Shown: one piece after another, positions 1 to 13,700 of the stretch
Layout of the letters: each line of letters begins with the position of its first letter
Numbering within the stretch: position 1 is the stretch's first letter
From: Sclerodactyla briareus
Taxonomy: Eukaryota; Echinodermata; Holothuroidea; Dendrochirotida; Sclerodactylidae
Direction of reading: 5' to 3'
NCBI GenBank assembly: GCA_026419785.1
Contig: JAODTK010001566.1
Span: forward strand, 1 to 64,000
Length of the DNA: 64,000 bases
Notes under the pieces: generated by a model
Database searches by the model: none
Seen by the model: only the letters and a program-made list of their open reading frames with translations
What the model was told of the DNA's origin: nothing
Translations under genes and position numbers: made by a program

Positions 1-366
1 GGGAATACCGGATGAGTTAGACGGAATTCACACCAAACCGAGGTTGACAAAAACTCACACCAATATCGGCATTCTCAAAAACTATTCAAATCGACCTCAC
101 ATACAACAAAACTCACCACCAATGCAACGGAGAGTATCGGTCCTATCGTGCCATAAACAACAGAACCGGAAGGTAACTTCGGCTGTGGAAAAATCACTGT
201 TCAACCAAGACTCTGTAATACCAATGACATCAGCCTTGCGTTCCTTGACTAAAATCTGCAACTCATCAAAACTTGTTCCTGATACTGCTTGACCATTTAG
301 CACAGAGGAAAAGAACAGCTGGCTAACATATGTATCGCCATTGTTGACCTCCGCCAGACCTACCAC
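1..366 (-). pseudogene. LINE APE-type endonuclease fragment
   Basis: The minus-strand translation contains DELQILVKERKADVIGITES followed by WLNSD. This is the characteristic N-terminal part of the apurinic-like endonuclease of CR1/L2/Jockey-type LINEs, including the catalytic glutamate in the TES motif. Further on, traces of the next conserved block (a DRTDT stretch, then a glycine-rich LLYV-like stretch) appear only when the frame changes, so the domain carries frameshifts. In active elements this enzyme nicks target DNA to prime reverse transcription. Only about the first third of the domain is in the window. Confidence 0.7.
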
Positions 367-1820
367 TCGATGATACTCTTAACAACCTGCCAGTAAGCCT
401 ACGGACCACAGAAACCTCGCCCCCAAATTAGTTTAACAACCCTTCCACGCAGAATTTACCAACTTGCCTAACATGAGCCCCCGCCAATTAAGGTTAAGGA
501 CCATCCTTAGCGAAAGATCCCCTCCTTCCAGAAACAAGAAACATCCACAAACTGAGCGCCCCTCATCAGCGCACTCTATTCAACAACCTGTTGAGAACCC
601 CGCTATCGTCCACCTGCAACACGGACCGTCAAACCTAGGCGAATGCCGCAAATCGCGACTTTCGACCTAGTGGACTTCAGGCTGCACAGCAATTCACGGA
701 ATCGGGAACTTAGGGACGTGCTGAACTGTCCACCCCGGAGATTATTAGTGCTATCTCACAACCCACCACCTCCACATCTCCCACGATCCTATGAACCCTT
801 CACTACTAATATCCTCCCCCGTGCTCCCGGAAGGACGAACACGCGTACGCTTAGCTGATATAGGCGACTAAATTCCTTGTAACATACCAACAATCGAATC
901 CCCCACCAGAAACAATTCCTTTTACCTTATCCCTCCCCCCACAGTCCACTTCACTTCCATCCACCTCGGAATGAAACCTCGGCTGCCGCCCCTCTCTGTA
1001 CCACACCCGCCCCCCACGCATACTGACCCCCCTTGCAGCCTCCTCAACTGCCAGCACACTAAAAACAAAACTATCCTAGTGGTCAAGGACAAAACCACTA
1101 CCTCCGTTGTATCTGGCAGCAGCGGCCCCTCCTACTTCTGCCCACTGACTCTCACGTGCCAAGACTCGCTTCAGCTCAGGCTAGGTCTATGAACACTTCT
1201 TACAACATAAATATTACCCATCGTTTAATGTCCTCAAAGCTCCACCCCTTAAAACTCAGACACGACTTCAAAAAACCAATCCAATATCGCAACCCTGAAA
1301 GGACTATAAGCCTATCCTGTCCCTCCCATATCAGCCAAAAAATAGAAGAAAAAAGTACAGAGAAGGAAAATAAGTAGGGGCCTCCCAGTGAAATACTAAT
1401 TCAAAAGAAAAAAAAAAAGAGTAAAGGGAAAAAAAAAAAACACTCACAAAAACTACCAATCGCAAAACACAATACGGCGGGCGGAATACAAAAGAAGGCT
1501 TAACGAGTTAACACGCAGTCCAAGCGACGAACAAAACAGATTAAATCAGTCACCACACAACACAAGGAACCAAATGACTGAACCTCATACAGCAAAATGG
1601 CGTCTATGAAGGGGGAACTCAACACCAAACGAATACGCTTAGGGCGGATGCTCCCACGTAGAAAGGAGAACGATGGCTGCAACTTCACACGATTACAAAT
1701 AGGGTCAGACAACTACGCACGAATAGAAAGATACTTAGGAACTTCTAAGCACTTGAGAAAGCTCACGGAACAGAAAAGATGCAAAAAAACACAGATCACC
1801 ACAAGAATATAATATACGAA
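1..1820 (-). mobile_element. 5' part of a CR1/L2-like LINE (non-LTR retrotransposon)
   Basis: A minus-strand non-LTR retrotransposon enters the window from the left. Its apurinic endonuclease begins near 366 and runs toward base 1. The sequence upstream of that on the minus strand (about 400-1820) would be ORF1 and the 5' UTR. This part is strongly C/A-rich on the plus strand and is broken into short frames in which I recognise no domain. The reverse transcriptase would lie outside the window. The endonuclease assignment is good. The 5' limit near 1820 is only where base composition changes to AT-rich, so it is inferred. The copy is clearly inactive. Confidence 0.6.
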
Positions 1821-2104
1821 TATAAAAAAGGCAGAAAATCAGTAAGAAAACACAGCGATTGCAAAATGTGAACTGAGTAGAATTGCCATCAAGTTGTTGG
1901 ATTTGTCACAAACGATAATAGTGTTATGAAAGATTTTAGCAACAGACAAAATGGTTGGGTTTATTTTATTGCAAAGATCGTATTCATACGAAATTGACTG
2001 AAAAGAAACTGATGTCATTACGGATATTTTTTTAAAACAAACTAGAGCAAAACAATAGAAATTTATTAAGGGACAAAAAAAACATTCAAAATTATACTTG
2101 GAAA

Positions 2105-2235
2105 AAACAGATCAACCACAAGTTACAAGGTTTTTGTAGTTTAGAACTTACAAGTTATTTTAAGAGGACTTACAAGTTATCCGGTGAATAAGAAGTTACA
2201 AGTTTTGTAATAAGAAGTTACAAGTTATTGTAATA
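2105..2235. repeat. Short degenerate tandem repeat built on ACAAGTTA
   Basis: The motif ACAAGTTA(T/C) recurs five to six times with spacings of about 18-30 bases, in contexts such as 'aacttacaagttat' and 'agaagttacaagtt'. It lies at the left of the AT-rich tract that later contains Polinton polymerase sequence. It could be a subterminal repeat of that element or an unrelated minisatellite. No matching inverted copy was found to the right of the polymerase. Confidence 0.5.
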
Positions 2236-2239
2236 AGTA

Positions 2240-5200
2240 CCTATGTTTACACAATTATTAAAGCTTGAGCATTACTATATTTCAGTAGTATTTTATATTA
2301 AATACAGAAAAACATTATCATCTTAGTCTATTTAAATATATCCCTATATTAAACCATGGAGGAGTTAGCACAATTATACACGAAGATTTAGAAGACCAAA
2401 AGCCTTGTGTGATAAGCAATTAGCACCCGTCAATAGTGGTGGTGATTCCGTAAATATGTTGGAAACATTAACCCTTGAAAGTCTCGGAACATTAGAATTA
2501 GAAGAAAACTTGAAAAATTACATTTCTAGATAACGAGCGAAATTTGGTTTCATGAGATGATCAAGTCATTAGGTTCGACTACAAAACATTTTTGTTAATG
2601 CTCTTAGTTATGGATTAGCGGAATTATGCAGGAAATTGATGATGTTGAAGCTTTATCTAAAGAATTAAAGAATGATCCACAGTCTCAAATGCTTTATCAC
2701 CTTTTTTGTGGTATAATATAAATTTGGAGGAATCTTAGCTCCATTGCTGCTGGAATTATAACTGCAAGACGTTTCATTTAAAAATAATAGTGACATACAT
2801 TAATTTGAACACAAGTGGAGGGGGAGGAACCTCAACAAGTAAAACAAACAAGCCACTTAAGGTTACAAAAAAGAAAAAACCAGGTTAGAGGTTGCTGCAG
2901 GAAAAGAACTTGCAGAGTACAATAGAAACAAAAGGAAAAAATACTGAACGAAACCACAACAGCCTACAGATGACGGTGTGGATGTGGAAGTGCTTACTTG
3001 CCTGCATAGGGTTAACTGCTTTGCAGTGGGAGTGGGACGTTTATTTATTTATCAGTTGCAACTCTTGAAGTGAAAACCCTAAAGTCAATGGAGTGTCTGA
3101 AGCAGTCGACCCTTTTCATTTCGGATAATCATTTAAAAAAAAGAAGAATAATAACACATGTCAATCTAGTTACTGATAAATATCGTAAACACTGTATATC
3201 ACGAAGCAATGGTTGGGGGTATGAGTATTGTATATAGCATGCCTGCGAGTAAAAGCCTTAAATATTAAAATGGCAAAACAATAGCATGCGGTAGGTTGGT
3301 TGCGATTATAAAGGCCGTAGCTTTTAGTGGTTACCAATTTCTTATTTTCTAATATAAAAGATGGTGCAGAGGCTCAAGCACGAAAGAAAAAAGCACCACG
3401 ATTTTAGCTTAGAAACAATCAGCAGAGAGAAACAAAAATGGACCGAAGAAAGACTCAACCTCTGGATTAATTAATGAAACTATGCAAAGAGCAGGTCACT
3501 CAAAGCAAACCTGTTCGAACACGATCGAGCTATGCAAGAATAACTAAATCATGACAGGTCAAATGTATGATTTTACCTGAAAATTGAAGGTGGTGAACGA
3601 TGCTAAGTGATTTGATTTACACCCGTGAAAATTCAAAAAAACAGTGAAAGATTGTTCGTTATAATTGGCAAGGGTGCTGTCGGCATTGCAAGTTAGGAAT
3701 TACTTAAAAAGTAACAACAGATTAGCAAAATGGAATGAAAGAAAAACTGAAAAAAATTAAAAAATGTATACTACTCTTCTGAGGTATTGGAAAGGTGAAA
3801 GAAGCCAGTGAAGAAGCGTAACAAAATTGCGAGCACAAAAAGTCCAAGAAAACGCCAGAGCATGGCTATCAACGCAGGGCAATGTGGCAAAATTTACAAA
3901 GCACCGCCCAAAAGTAATCCCAGACCAACAGTGTAAAAGTTTCAAAGCAATTCCAAATGATATGCACACCAAGATCTTTTCATTGTACCACAGATAAAAT
4001 TGGTACAGAAAACTTATAGTATGCGTTAAACCGTAGTCGACGTGGCCAGTGTAGATCAAAGAGCAGAAGCAATAACAGAAAAACTGCAACCCAAGTAGGC
4101 GAGTGCACTCGACGAAAGAATCTATAAACCGAAGCCATTGACTTATCTAGACAATCAAAGTAGATCATGGAAAAGAATATGGGAGGGGTCAATACACTCC
4201 TGCGTGAGAAAGGGGTTAACAAATACAAAGGGAGAAGTCGGAAATCACAGAGCGGAAGGATTGTAGAACGATTTCAGAATGGCTAGCAGTGAGATTATTT
4301 TCACAACAAATGCTCGAGAAATGAACCTAGAAGGTAAAATATACAGAGCCTGGGTAAAAAATTGACAGAAGTGACTCAGCATTAAATCATGAAAAATCTA
4401 TATTAATAGCGTGAAACCTATTGATGCCCAATAAAGAAAACTGTCGAACAAAATTCAGATACCATTTAATGAAAAAGAGGGAAAAATACTGCTGGTGTGA
4501 AGTTAGGTACTTGTATGCCCAGTGAAGCTGAACAGATTCCAGCGAAGAGAGCAACAGGCCCCATCTCGTCGATTAAAACACATGGAATCGACCCCTGGCT
4601 CTCACAAACGGACAGCCAACCGTGTGTTGTATTACTAGACAAATGGTCCCAAATAGAGGCCTTCGTCAGAGCAGAACTGACAGATTATACACGGCGGTAC
4701 AGAATTACCGGCCGTAATGACTTGTGCTTCTGTATACACTGGCTATATGGAATTCCCTCTTACTTGGAATTCCCCCCTCTTGAGAGAGTGTATCTAGAGA
4801 GAGAGAAGGCGGTCGGTCCACATCTGGAGTTGTTTATTTATACGAAAAATGGTTTAAAAAAGGAAGATGTAATAATGCATTTCATTGTTAAAGGATTTCA
4901 AATACGATGGCAACACCGTGGGTAAAAGACGAGTAGGTTGAAGATTATTGTCACATGTAAACCTAAAGATACAATGGTGTTTTTTAAAAATACAGTTCAG
5001 GAATTTAGTGGGACATAGTGATAAAAAAATGTCCTCGACTTGCAGTGGAGCTACTGCACCGAACACAATAGAGCCATTCAGTGCGATAAAAGAGCCCCCA
5101 CCCAGCCTTTGGTAACAAGTGTGAGTTATACAAAAGCCCGAACCCTAGTATGTAACCAAATGTGGCGTAATAAATGCAATGCATATAATTTTCTTATCAC

Positions 5201-5860
5201 GAGAAAAAAAAACAAAACAATACGAAAAAGTATTCAAAGAAAACTTTTGGAAAAAACCTTAGGGGGGTAGGTAATATTTTTATCATTAAAAATAGTGATA
5301 AAAAATGGTTTATTTTAAAAAAAGAAAGTATATAATAACGATGACTTATCTTATAAAAGTGTCAAGCTTTACGAGTTGAAGTGCATAATTGAAATCCTAT
5401 GTTGAACCAAATAATATGACTTACCAGAGACACATCTGGGAAGAGGCGGATTCATTAAAAAAGATACTGAAAAGCCATTAGTTGGCTACATTAAATCTCA
5501 TCGAAGCCGTTCATATGGAAATCTGCAGCTCTGAATCAGATGTTGAACATCATATTTGATGTACCAGAGCACCATTGCGGAGAGAGGATAATTAAAAAAG
5601 ATTACCTCAAAGCCATAGAGGTTTGAACGACAAGAACGCAATTTGATAAAAGCGGACATTGGGTGGGTGTGAGTACGGGGTAATGGATGTGGCCAAAACA
5701 ACCATCCACTAAGAGTAGATCCAAAAATGTTTTTGACAGCATAAAAGCACAGTAAAAACAGAAAACTGATTGAAGAATATGATAAATAGGAAGTTCACGT
5801 TTCAAGCAAATTTTGAAAATAAAAATAAAAAGATAAAAAACCAGTGGAACGATTGATGTG
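2240..5860. other. AT-rich degenerate stretch, probably decayed mobile-element sequence
   Basis: This stretch is about two-thirds A+T, rich in A-runs on the plus strand, and has the same texture as the Polinton polymerase region that follows it. Short plus-strand frames are lysine-rich. I could not match any of them with confidence to a Polinton integrase, ATPase, protease or capsid protein. Two similar segments, near 5445-5475 and 5585-5615, share an 'attaaaaaaga' core. The likeliest reading is older, more decayed sequence of the same element mixed with other insertions. Confidence 0.35.
4497..4925 (+). CDS. Unassigned 142-codon open frame
   Basis: This is the longest open frame in the AT-rich tract, and its base composition is more balanced than its neighbours. 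The predicted protein has a mixed, protein-like composition, with a stretch around PSYLEFPPLERVYLEREKAV, but I recognise no domain, signal peptide or membrane segment. It may be a fragment of an inserted element or a chance frame. It has no recognisable splice sites or neighbours that would give it a role. Confidence 0.2.
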   Translation: MKLGTCMPSEAEQIPAKRATGPISSIKTHGIDPWLSQTDSQPCVVLLDKWSQIEAFVRAELTDYTRRYRITGRNDLCFCIHWLYGIPSYLEFPPLERVYLEREKAVGPHLELFIYTKNGLKKEDVIMHFIVKGFQIRWQHRG

Positions 5861-5869
5861 GGTGAGGTG

Positions 5870-8800
5870 TGTTGTTATTTGCGAAATTGTCCAAAAATTA
5901 ATTTTAAACCAGGGTGAATTGGATGCAAATTAACACAGCAGAATCTGAAATAATCGAAATGATGAAAAAATGGACAAATCAAGGTTCGGGGTTTTATAGT
6001 CGAAAAGAGTTCTAAATTTGACTCTGAACATTGGTAAATATCAACCACTTGAAGGTGGGTCTTACATTGTTTTACCTCCAAATTGAAAAATAAAAAAGAT
6101 ATTATTAATGTGAAAATTAAAGATGATGATGTTGAAGGTGGGCCTTAAGAAGTGCTCGATTTCCAGTATGTAAGATCAGAGAGACCCATCAGTTATCCAA
6201 TAGTGATCATTTAAATTTTGATGATAAATTGCCCTAACTCCTATTTCACAAAATACCAAAAGTAGAAAGACAAAACGATTTATATATTAATTGTATTGGT
6301 TGGAAGGTGTGGTTGCGGTTGTGTGCCATATCATATTTCGAATCCATCCGAGTACGAAAGAGATGGATTATGCTCATTGAGGAAATGAATAAATATTATT
6401 TGTTACATGGATAAAAAGTCTAAGCCGTTTATGAACGCTCAAAGCAAAACAAGGCAATGTTATCCTTGGCGAAAATGCTTACACATTTATTCAGGGGGGG
6501 ATTTTCTTTTTTTTTTTTTTTCTTTTGAGGGGCACAAGGAAGACGGTAATGGAATTGGAGACAGAGCATCAAAAAATGTAATGCCTAAGAAATGGTGTGA
6601 AAAAAAAAACTTTTGAAGACTCTGAGAAGAAAAATGGGTGCGTGGAACATAATTAAAATTAAAAATCAAGCTAGACGAATGAAGGTTCCCCCAATATTTC
6701 ATTTATGCTGATTTTGAAATGTAATCGAACAGGAAGATTTCGGGTGGGGTGCTGATAATCTCGATAAACATCAAAATAGCAGAATACTCACCAAACAGGA
6801 GGTTACTAGTTCTTGTTACATCATGGAAGATGTGATGGAAAAGTTGGTAAGCCTAAGGTATAACAGAGGACAATGCTGCTGAACATTTTCTAAATCCCTC
6901 GAAAAATCTACTGAAAAAATTAATAGAGTATTTGAAAAACCTAAACCTATTGTTATGACATCGGATGATAAGTGAGGACAATGAACGTGCAAAACACTTT
7001 GTCATATCTGTAAAAAGATTTTACGAGGGGAAAGTTGTAAAAGACCATTGTCACATCCGGAGGAATTTATAGAGGCGCAGCTCACGATCATTGTAATCTA
7101 AAATTAAAACTACAACCGGATTTAACACGTTATTCCCGATTTTACAATCTAGGGGTTAGACTTTCATATTATCATGCAAGGGTTAGTTACTTCAAGGGGG
7201 GAATTGGGGTTTATTCCAAACAATATGGAAAAAGATTTGTCTTTCAACTCGAGCAATTTAAGTTATAGACTCCATTCAATTCCTCATCGTCATTAAACAA
7301 TTTGGTTAAGAACACCGATAAAATGGCCTGAGAATAACTAGGAAGATGGCCTCAGAAAATAAATGTAACTTGGTAACTAAAAAGGATGTATATCCATCTG
7401 AGTACATGAAATGTTGGGGAAAATTTGAGGAAAAATACCTTCCACCTAAAGAATCATTTCACAGTCGTTGAATGATCAACCATAACTGATGCTGATTATG
7501 GACATGCCCAAAATGTGTGGAATACTTTAAATGTAAAAACGTGGTGATGAATTATCACGATCTATACCTGAAACTGTGATGTGGTTGTTATGGGCGGATG
7601 TTTTGAGAATTTTAGAAAATAAATCTTTAGAAAAAAATCACAGACTTAGATCCTGCTCAGTACTATACTCTCCCCGGTTTTGGGATGCTTGAATTCAACA
7701 TTCTGAAATAGAACTTAGAGTTATCAATGATTACGACCAACACTTGTTGTGGAGAAAGGTTATTAGAGGCGGTATTTCAAGGGTTAGTAAGAGGTATGCC
7801 AAAGCTAATATAAATACATAACGAATATATCACTGATGAACCTACAGTTTATCAAGATCTAGATGCGAATAGCTTTATGGTTGGGCTATGAGTCAAGAAT
7901 ACAGTCAACAATTTCAAATGGATTGCTGTGACGAAAACAATGGAATTATAAAAATTAAACACGAAACCAGATTATGATGTTGGGTGGATTATTAGAAGTT
8001 GATTTGGATTATCTAAAAGAGTTGCATAAATCCAATAATGATTATCTTTGCTCCAGAAAATTTGATTTCCCAAAAAGGAGTGGTTCTCAATGATCAACGT
8101 CAATTATTAAATTGAAAATTAATATTGAAAACTAAATCCTAATCTATGAACAACAAAAGAAAAAATGTACGGCAAGTATAGAAACTTGGGCAATATACCT
8201 AAGCCGTGGCTCAAAGTTGCAAAACTCCAAAGGAACGGAATTTCACCAATCTCCTTGGATGAATTCATACATAGATTTAAATACAAACTTACGCAAAGGG
8301 TGAGAGTGCCTCGAGAAAAGACATGTTAAATACTAATGAACAATGATGTGTTTGGAAAAAAAACTATGGAGAAATGTTTTTTAGGAAAAGGGGAGGATGG
8401 GAGTTGGTTAAATCGCATGAAGAATCTAAATTGCAAGCTAATAGCAAAACCAAACTATTATGCTAGTCTAAAATATGTACGCAGGGATCAGGTGCTGTGC
8501 ACATCAATAAACACGCCTTTTTTGATAAACCAATAACTGTAGACATGGCTATTGGATATTTTTAGCAGTGGTTAAGGTATGCTTTTACTACCACAACTGA
8601 AACAAAAATACAATGACCATGTTAATTTATATATAAGTACAGAGACAGATAGTTAATTTTAGAAAAAACTAAGGTTATATAATCTGATATGGCGAAAGAT
8701 GGTAATATGTAATGACACTAGCAACTACCCCAAAACACATTTCACTGTTCAGTGAAAAAGATAAAAAAGTTGTAGGGACAATGAAGCTGAGTGGAGGTGG

Positions 8801-9230
8801 ACTCCAATTATGAGGAATATCGGTTAAGACCAAAAATGTAGTCGATACTTTTAGTTTGAATGATGCTCATTATGCAAAGAAGGCAAAGGGGTTGTGAAAG
8901 GATCGGTCACTAAAAAATATATAAAACACATGCAAACTACACAGAAGCACTCATTGATAAGAAAACTTTAGTGCCACGGTATGATGAACTGTATAGAAGT
9001 GAAGGTATTTAATCTTTAGTCAAAATGTGGAATAAGGTATCCCTGTCTCCGTTGGATACCAAGAGGTAGTTACACGAGGATGGTGTTCACACGAGTGCTT
9101 ATGGGTTTAGACCTGAGGGCCCTATTTTACATACTACTTGTGATTTTAGAGAGACCTTTGGACCGATTTGGTGAATGCGTAGGAATCCCCCATTTTACAT
9201 ACGTACTCCTGGGCTGTTTCCCACATTGAC
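5870..9230 (+). mobile_element. Polinton/Maverick fossil: protein-primed DNA polymerase B region
   Basis: This is the polymerase part of an old Polinton (Maverick), a large virus-like DNA element that copies itself with a protein-primed family B polymerase. Landmarks of that family occur in order on the plus strand: the conserved region upstream of the exonuclease (about 6050-6480), an Exo I-like YADFE block near 6700, a block with the 'RGAAH' signature near 7070, and further exonuclease blocks to about 7450. Polymerase-domain blocks follow between about 7500 and 8980, including LDAN near 7860 and a KGSVTK-like block near 8910. The copy is heavily decayed, with dozens of breaks, so it is a dead and probably ancient insertion. 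No terminal inverted repeats or capsid genes could be identified, so the element limits are those of the recognisable polymerase. Confidence 0.8.
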
Positions 9231-9339
9231 TAAGTACTTAAAGGCCCACTCCACTTGCTAGTTTTTAGCAAGCTCACACATGAATTGCAGGTGATTGTTT
9301 TGTGAACGATGCCGTATTCCGTAGATAAAGACGACACCA

Positions 9340-9500
9340 ATTTTTGCTGTCCTCGGCGAGACCGGAAGAATTTTCCGAGACCAGAGGGTTCGAGACGAGA
9401 CCGAGACCACAGGGTAACGAGATCGAGACCGAGACCACCAAAAACGCTTGTCTCGGTACCGGTCTCGGGACCGAGACCGGTCTCGGAGACCCTACAATAC
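9340..9500. mobile_element. hAT-like transposon end with GAGACCGGTCTC subterminal repeats
   Basis: The block is packed with alternating GAGACC and GGTCTC units, including a near-perfect 22-base palindrome around 9463-9486 centred on GGGACCGAG. It ends at 9501 in 'cctacaatactg'. Read on the minus strand this gives CAGTATTGTAGGGTCTC, which looks like a hAT terminal inverted repeat (CAGNGTTG type). Subterminal transposase-binding repeats next to a CAG terminus are typical of hAT elements. The opposite end was not found, so this is a solo end or a very short non-autonomous copy. Confidence 0.5.
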
Positions 9501-10377
9501 TGCTATGCAATGTATAGCTGTCGTCATATCCGGGTAGATTTCCCATCTTCATGCGTGTCCTGCGTTAAGTGCTTGTTACAAAGTTCCGGGAGCAGGTTCA
9601 TACATTCTAGCATTATAGGACATTCTGAGGAGCATTCTGTTCTCACATATACACAGGATGGGTTAAGTGCCAAACATTCGCACAAGCTCCAGTTCATCCT
9701 CACTGTATGGTATCGCATTCATCAGATAATTAAGAGCACACACGATTTACAGTCATACAGAGACGGCAATGCCGTGTTCCTCACAGGACACTGCAGCTTG
9801 GAATACCCCAATGACAAAAGTTATATAGTGGAGACGGAAAACTGTATCTATAATGTCCAAACCCCATTTAAATAGGATGTTCCTATGTGGAGTTATTGGC
9901 CTTTACAGTTTGTGCAATTTCAAATAGATAACAAAGATTGTTTGCAGCCATCCTTATTATTGCATGATGGGATGCGTTTCGAATCTTGCGCAATACACTG
10001 TACAATTTCAAGGGACTGTTACTCCGTAACGGAAAGTCGTATAACTTCGATTTCGACTGACACGTTAGTTTTTTTTTTCTCAGCTTATATTTTAGCCTCT
10101 TCGACGGCAGTTGTCCTGCAGTTGTCCTTTATATCATCAAGATGCTACAATTCATCAGTTCAATTCCTATTTTCGCCCATACACAGATCAAATAAATGAC
10201 ACAGTAGAGACAGGACACTTAAACCATACAGCTACACGGAACTAGAACGATTGATTTGTTCATAGATTCGTACTTTGAAACCATTGCATGCACATTTACG
10301 ATTCTTTTTGTCAGAACAATCGCAGTTCATATCTTAGGGAACAAACTGTTCAGATCATTAGCAATTCATGTGCAATT
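9501..10377. other. No recognisable gene or repeat
   Basis: The sequence has average composition. The open frames across it begin inside the neighbouring transposon end or lack protein-like signatures. I see no splice-flanked exon, RNA gene or repeat structure here. Confidence 0.4.
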
Positions 10378-10760
10378 AATATAATAATAATAATAATTCA
10401 TTAGCGCTTTTCCACGCGAAGACATGCTCAAAGCATTACAGATATTACCCATGCTTCATTATGACTTGTCAAACCCCGGTACTATATAGCACGCACTTCT
10501 CGCTTGTTCTCTCTCGACGCACCTTCCAGTACATCGCCCCATCGTGTTCCCAGGGGGGATCCAAAAACAGGGATGACAATCGGCGCTCGCTACTCTTCAC
10601 AAGTCACCTCAAGGTACTCACTGAAACAAGTGGGTGGCGTGGACATTCAGGAGGACATGGCCTTGTCCAACAGCACTGCGGAGAAGTCCTCGGGATTCAA
10701 ATGGGCTCCGAACTCGCATCCCGATGGTTGTGCAGTCTGGAGCTCTACATAATATGTGGG
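10378..10760 (-). mobile_element. LINE/SINE 3' end in minus orientation
   Basis: On the minus strand the segment ends in 'gctttgagcatg', then 'tggaaaagcgct', then a run of ATT repeats (10380-10397 on the plus strand). The same tail closes the SINE at 35121-35454, and related tails close the LINE fragments at 34042-34811 and 46330-47345. This identifies a retroposon 3' terminus. The body between about 10460 and 10760 is not clearly LINE reverse transcriptase or a tRNA-like head, so the type of element and its upstream limit are uncertain. Confidence 0.5.
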
Positions 10761-13700
10761 GGGGGGTGCATCCAAACAAGCGATGACAGTTGAGGATTAT
10801 TTTTCATTTGGACAAATTTACAAATCTCGTACCTCACTCATGACTAAAAATTTATTTGATAACTGCTTGGATTTGTTCCGTATTGCTACGTTTGTTAGCG
10901 GTTTTATTTTTCAAGAATTATGTTATTACTCATAACGCCAGAACAGGCGAATAGCAAAGAGAGGACGCGGGAGATGTTCTCGATAATTCTCGGTATTTCA
11001 CCTGTCAAAATGAGACGAAAGAATCACTGCTCGAGTTACTCGAATCTGGAACAAACCAAGGTCCATTTTCTTCAACATTTTAATTTTGTTTGTACGTCCG
11101 CTATGTAGTTAGCATGTATCTCCACAGGCCGCGGTTCCCTTGCCAGCCAAGGAGCTTCGGACCTTAGGAACAACTATCCGGATCAGAACTTTGTTTGTCG
11201 GGAGTATTTCCACAGACAGATTGTGTATCGGTTAGCTAGTACTTCGTTGAACGCTTCCTGGTTTCCTTTACTGTCATGTGGAAGCGTTTGAAGCCAAATC
11301 AGGAGGAATTTCACACATTTTCTTGCTAGCTTTCATGAACCCAAAGCCGGTCAGGAGGACCAATACGCTTTCCACCTCGCTCTGTGCGTAAAGATCTGCT
11401 CTGTGTGGGAAATAATTGGAAGGGTCCTCGAGAGAAGATACCGAGTTAAATAGAGAACATCCAATCCGTCTCAATCAACAGTTTCAAGTATGACACTCTA
11501 TTTTGACAAGGACGTAAGTAGTCCTAGTTTCCGATATCTCGTGGGGATGGTCAAAAGACTCCCTCAGAAACGTCAAAGCAATTTGATAAGATATATTCAA
11601 CCCATTCGTCCCATTGGCGAGTTCTTCGAACGACGGTTTGTCTTAGCATATGATCAGTATACTCGGCTGGAGAGGAATTCGCTGAATACTGAAGAGTAAA
11701 TTGAAAAGCAGATCAAGGAATCCATGATTGACTGTTATCACCAGAATAGGGGACACCAGTGTGGGGATGACATCCTTCACGGTTAGAGGGGTACTTCGCT
11801 CGGCGCTCAATCCATGGTTATAAAGGTCAGCTGCAAAACGGCTCTCAGGTCCGGTCATGGTAAGGTTCGTAGATGGATCTGTCACAAGGCAAGGCGGTGT
11901 AAAATCAACATCAATTGCAACACTGGGTATAGTTGCTTATTGAATGGCAACGATCCTGAAGGGGGGGGGGGGGGATTTCTCTCCAAAATTTGAGAAATGG
12001 CCCGTCGACTTTGATTTTTCACAGAGTAACTTTTGGGAAACGGAAAACGGCCCTCCTCAATATTCTGGCCGATTCGCCGCTCCTGTGCTAATAACATGGT
12101 TACCACTACTATCACACTCAATCACATTTCATTCACTTCTTATCACGAAAGGCGCAACAATTTCCACAAGGGTCCGGGTGCATACTATTATATAGACCTC
12201 CTCGACATCTTGAATACCATATTTTCGTGCATAATCGAAATAGTTGCTACACGAACATGTCATAGCCTATGGAGAACATTTCATTTTGGACCTGTCGGCT
12301 GTTGACAAATGGATTAATTTCGAACCATTTGAAGTCACTTGGAATTAACTGGTTTCCGATCGTAATTTGATGACTCGAATTAACTGGCCCGAGCTGGATT
12401 TGATATATAGGCCTAGTATACGAGACCATGAGTGAATACCAGCTGATACGAAATGAAGAGTAGGATATATAGGCTACTCATTGCTTGCGAGACTTTTCGG
12501 ATGTTTAGCATTCCCCAGAACTTATTGGTGTATTCTTTTTTGCTCTCCCGCGGAATACGTTCCTCAATGGAAGTAGTCGCCGATGCGTTGCCTGCCAGGG
12601 GCGTAGTAGGTCATTAGCGAACGTGCATATGAACGGGCATACGAGTTCCAGGGTGTATGTGCTGTTCATTCACTGCAGGCCTTGAGTTTGCATGTTGCCA
12701 TGTGAAACATGTAGAACAATGAAGACTCTCTGCCTGTCTTACTGTAGGTATTCGCTTCGAATGTTATCCACTAGGTCTACATTTCGGCTGAGGGTCTTCA
12801 ATTAATACATGCAACATTTGTTTGGACGAAACACTTATGTTACCACATTGGGAGCAACGGACCAGATTGAATTCCTACACCCCCTCCCACGACCCAAGAT
12901 TGGGAGAATTCGTCTTTTTCACTGAATTTGAAACCATTGTAGTGTTATTTTGAGCTCAGCCAATGCATCAATTCGTCTAGATTCGTCAAAATTATTTTGT
13001 TGGACTAAGGGAGGGTAAGGGTCTCAGAAAACGGCATCCCCATGTCAAATTTCTGAGTACCTGTGCCTGAAACACGTAGACGATAGCATTAGTTATATAT
13101 TACTCATGTTACCCTGCTGGAAATTCCTATGAACAGACCCACATTGGCGGTCACAGTCCATAAACCCACCACACCCCGTCCCATACCTCGTTGAACACAC
13201 CACACATAAATCTCATATCAAAATGGGTCCATATAGGTCTACAACGGTATAGGTACCAAGTATTCGTTTCTTTCTGAAAATCTATAAATGTCAGTATGAG
13301 TTCGAGAGGAGGGCAGTTCGGAGGATAATAATGACGGAATACTGAATCATTTGTATAAGGTTATCAAAATAATGATCACCAGAATTGCAGTGATTTAATC
13401 ACAATATTGTGAGAGTATAGGCCTATATAGTGGCAGGGACGCCAATAGACAAGGGAATTGGTACTCTGGCAGCGAGGTAAAAATTAGAATGCCCCTGAAC
13501 TGCTGAATAGAGTACATGGGGGTATGGGAGTGACTCCTTCGTATACACATGGAGTATAATGTATACTCAAACAATGCACATCCACAACCAACGCATTCTA
13601 TTTAGAGAAAAAAACAGCAACAACAAAGGTTCATACCAGAATCATTCATGGAACGTCCTTGTTGGATAGGCGATCTGTCTTTCTCTTCGTGGTCCCTAGG

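Noticed and set aside
9309-9875. 188-codon plus-strand frame
   Set aside because: The first third is the GAGACC repeat block of a transposon end, and the rest has no recognisable protein signature.
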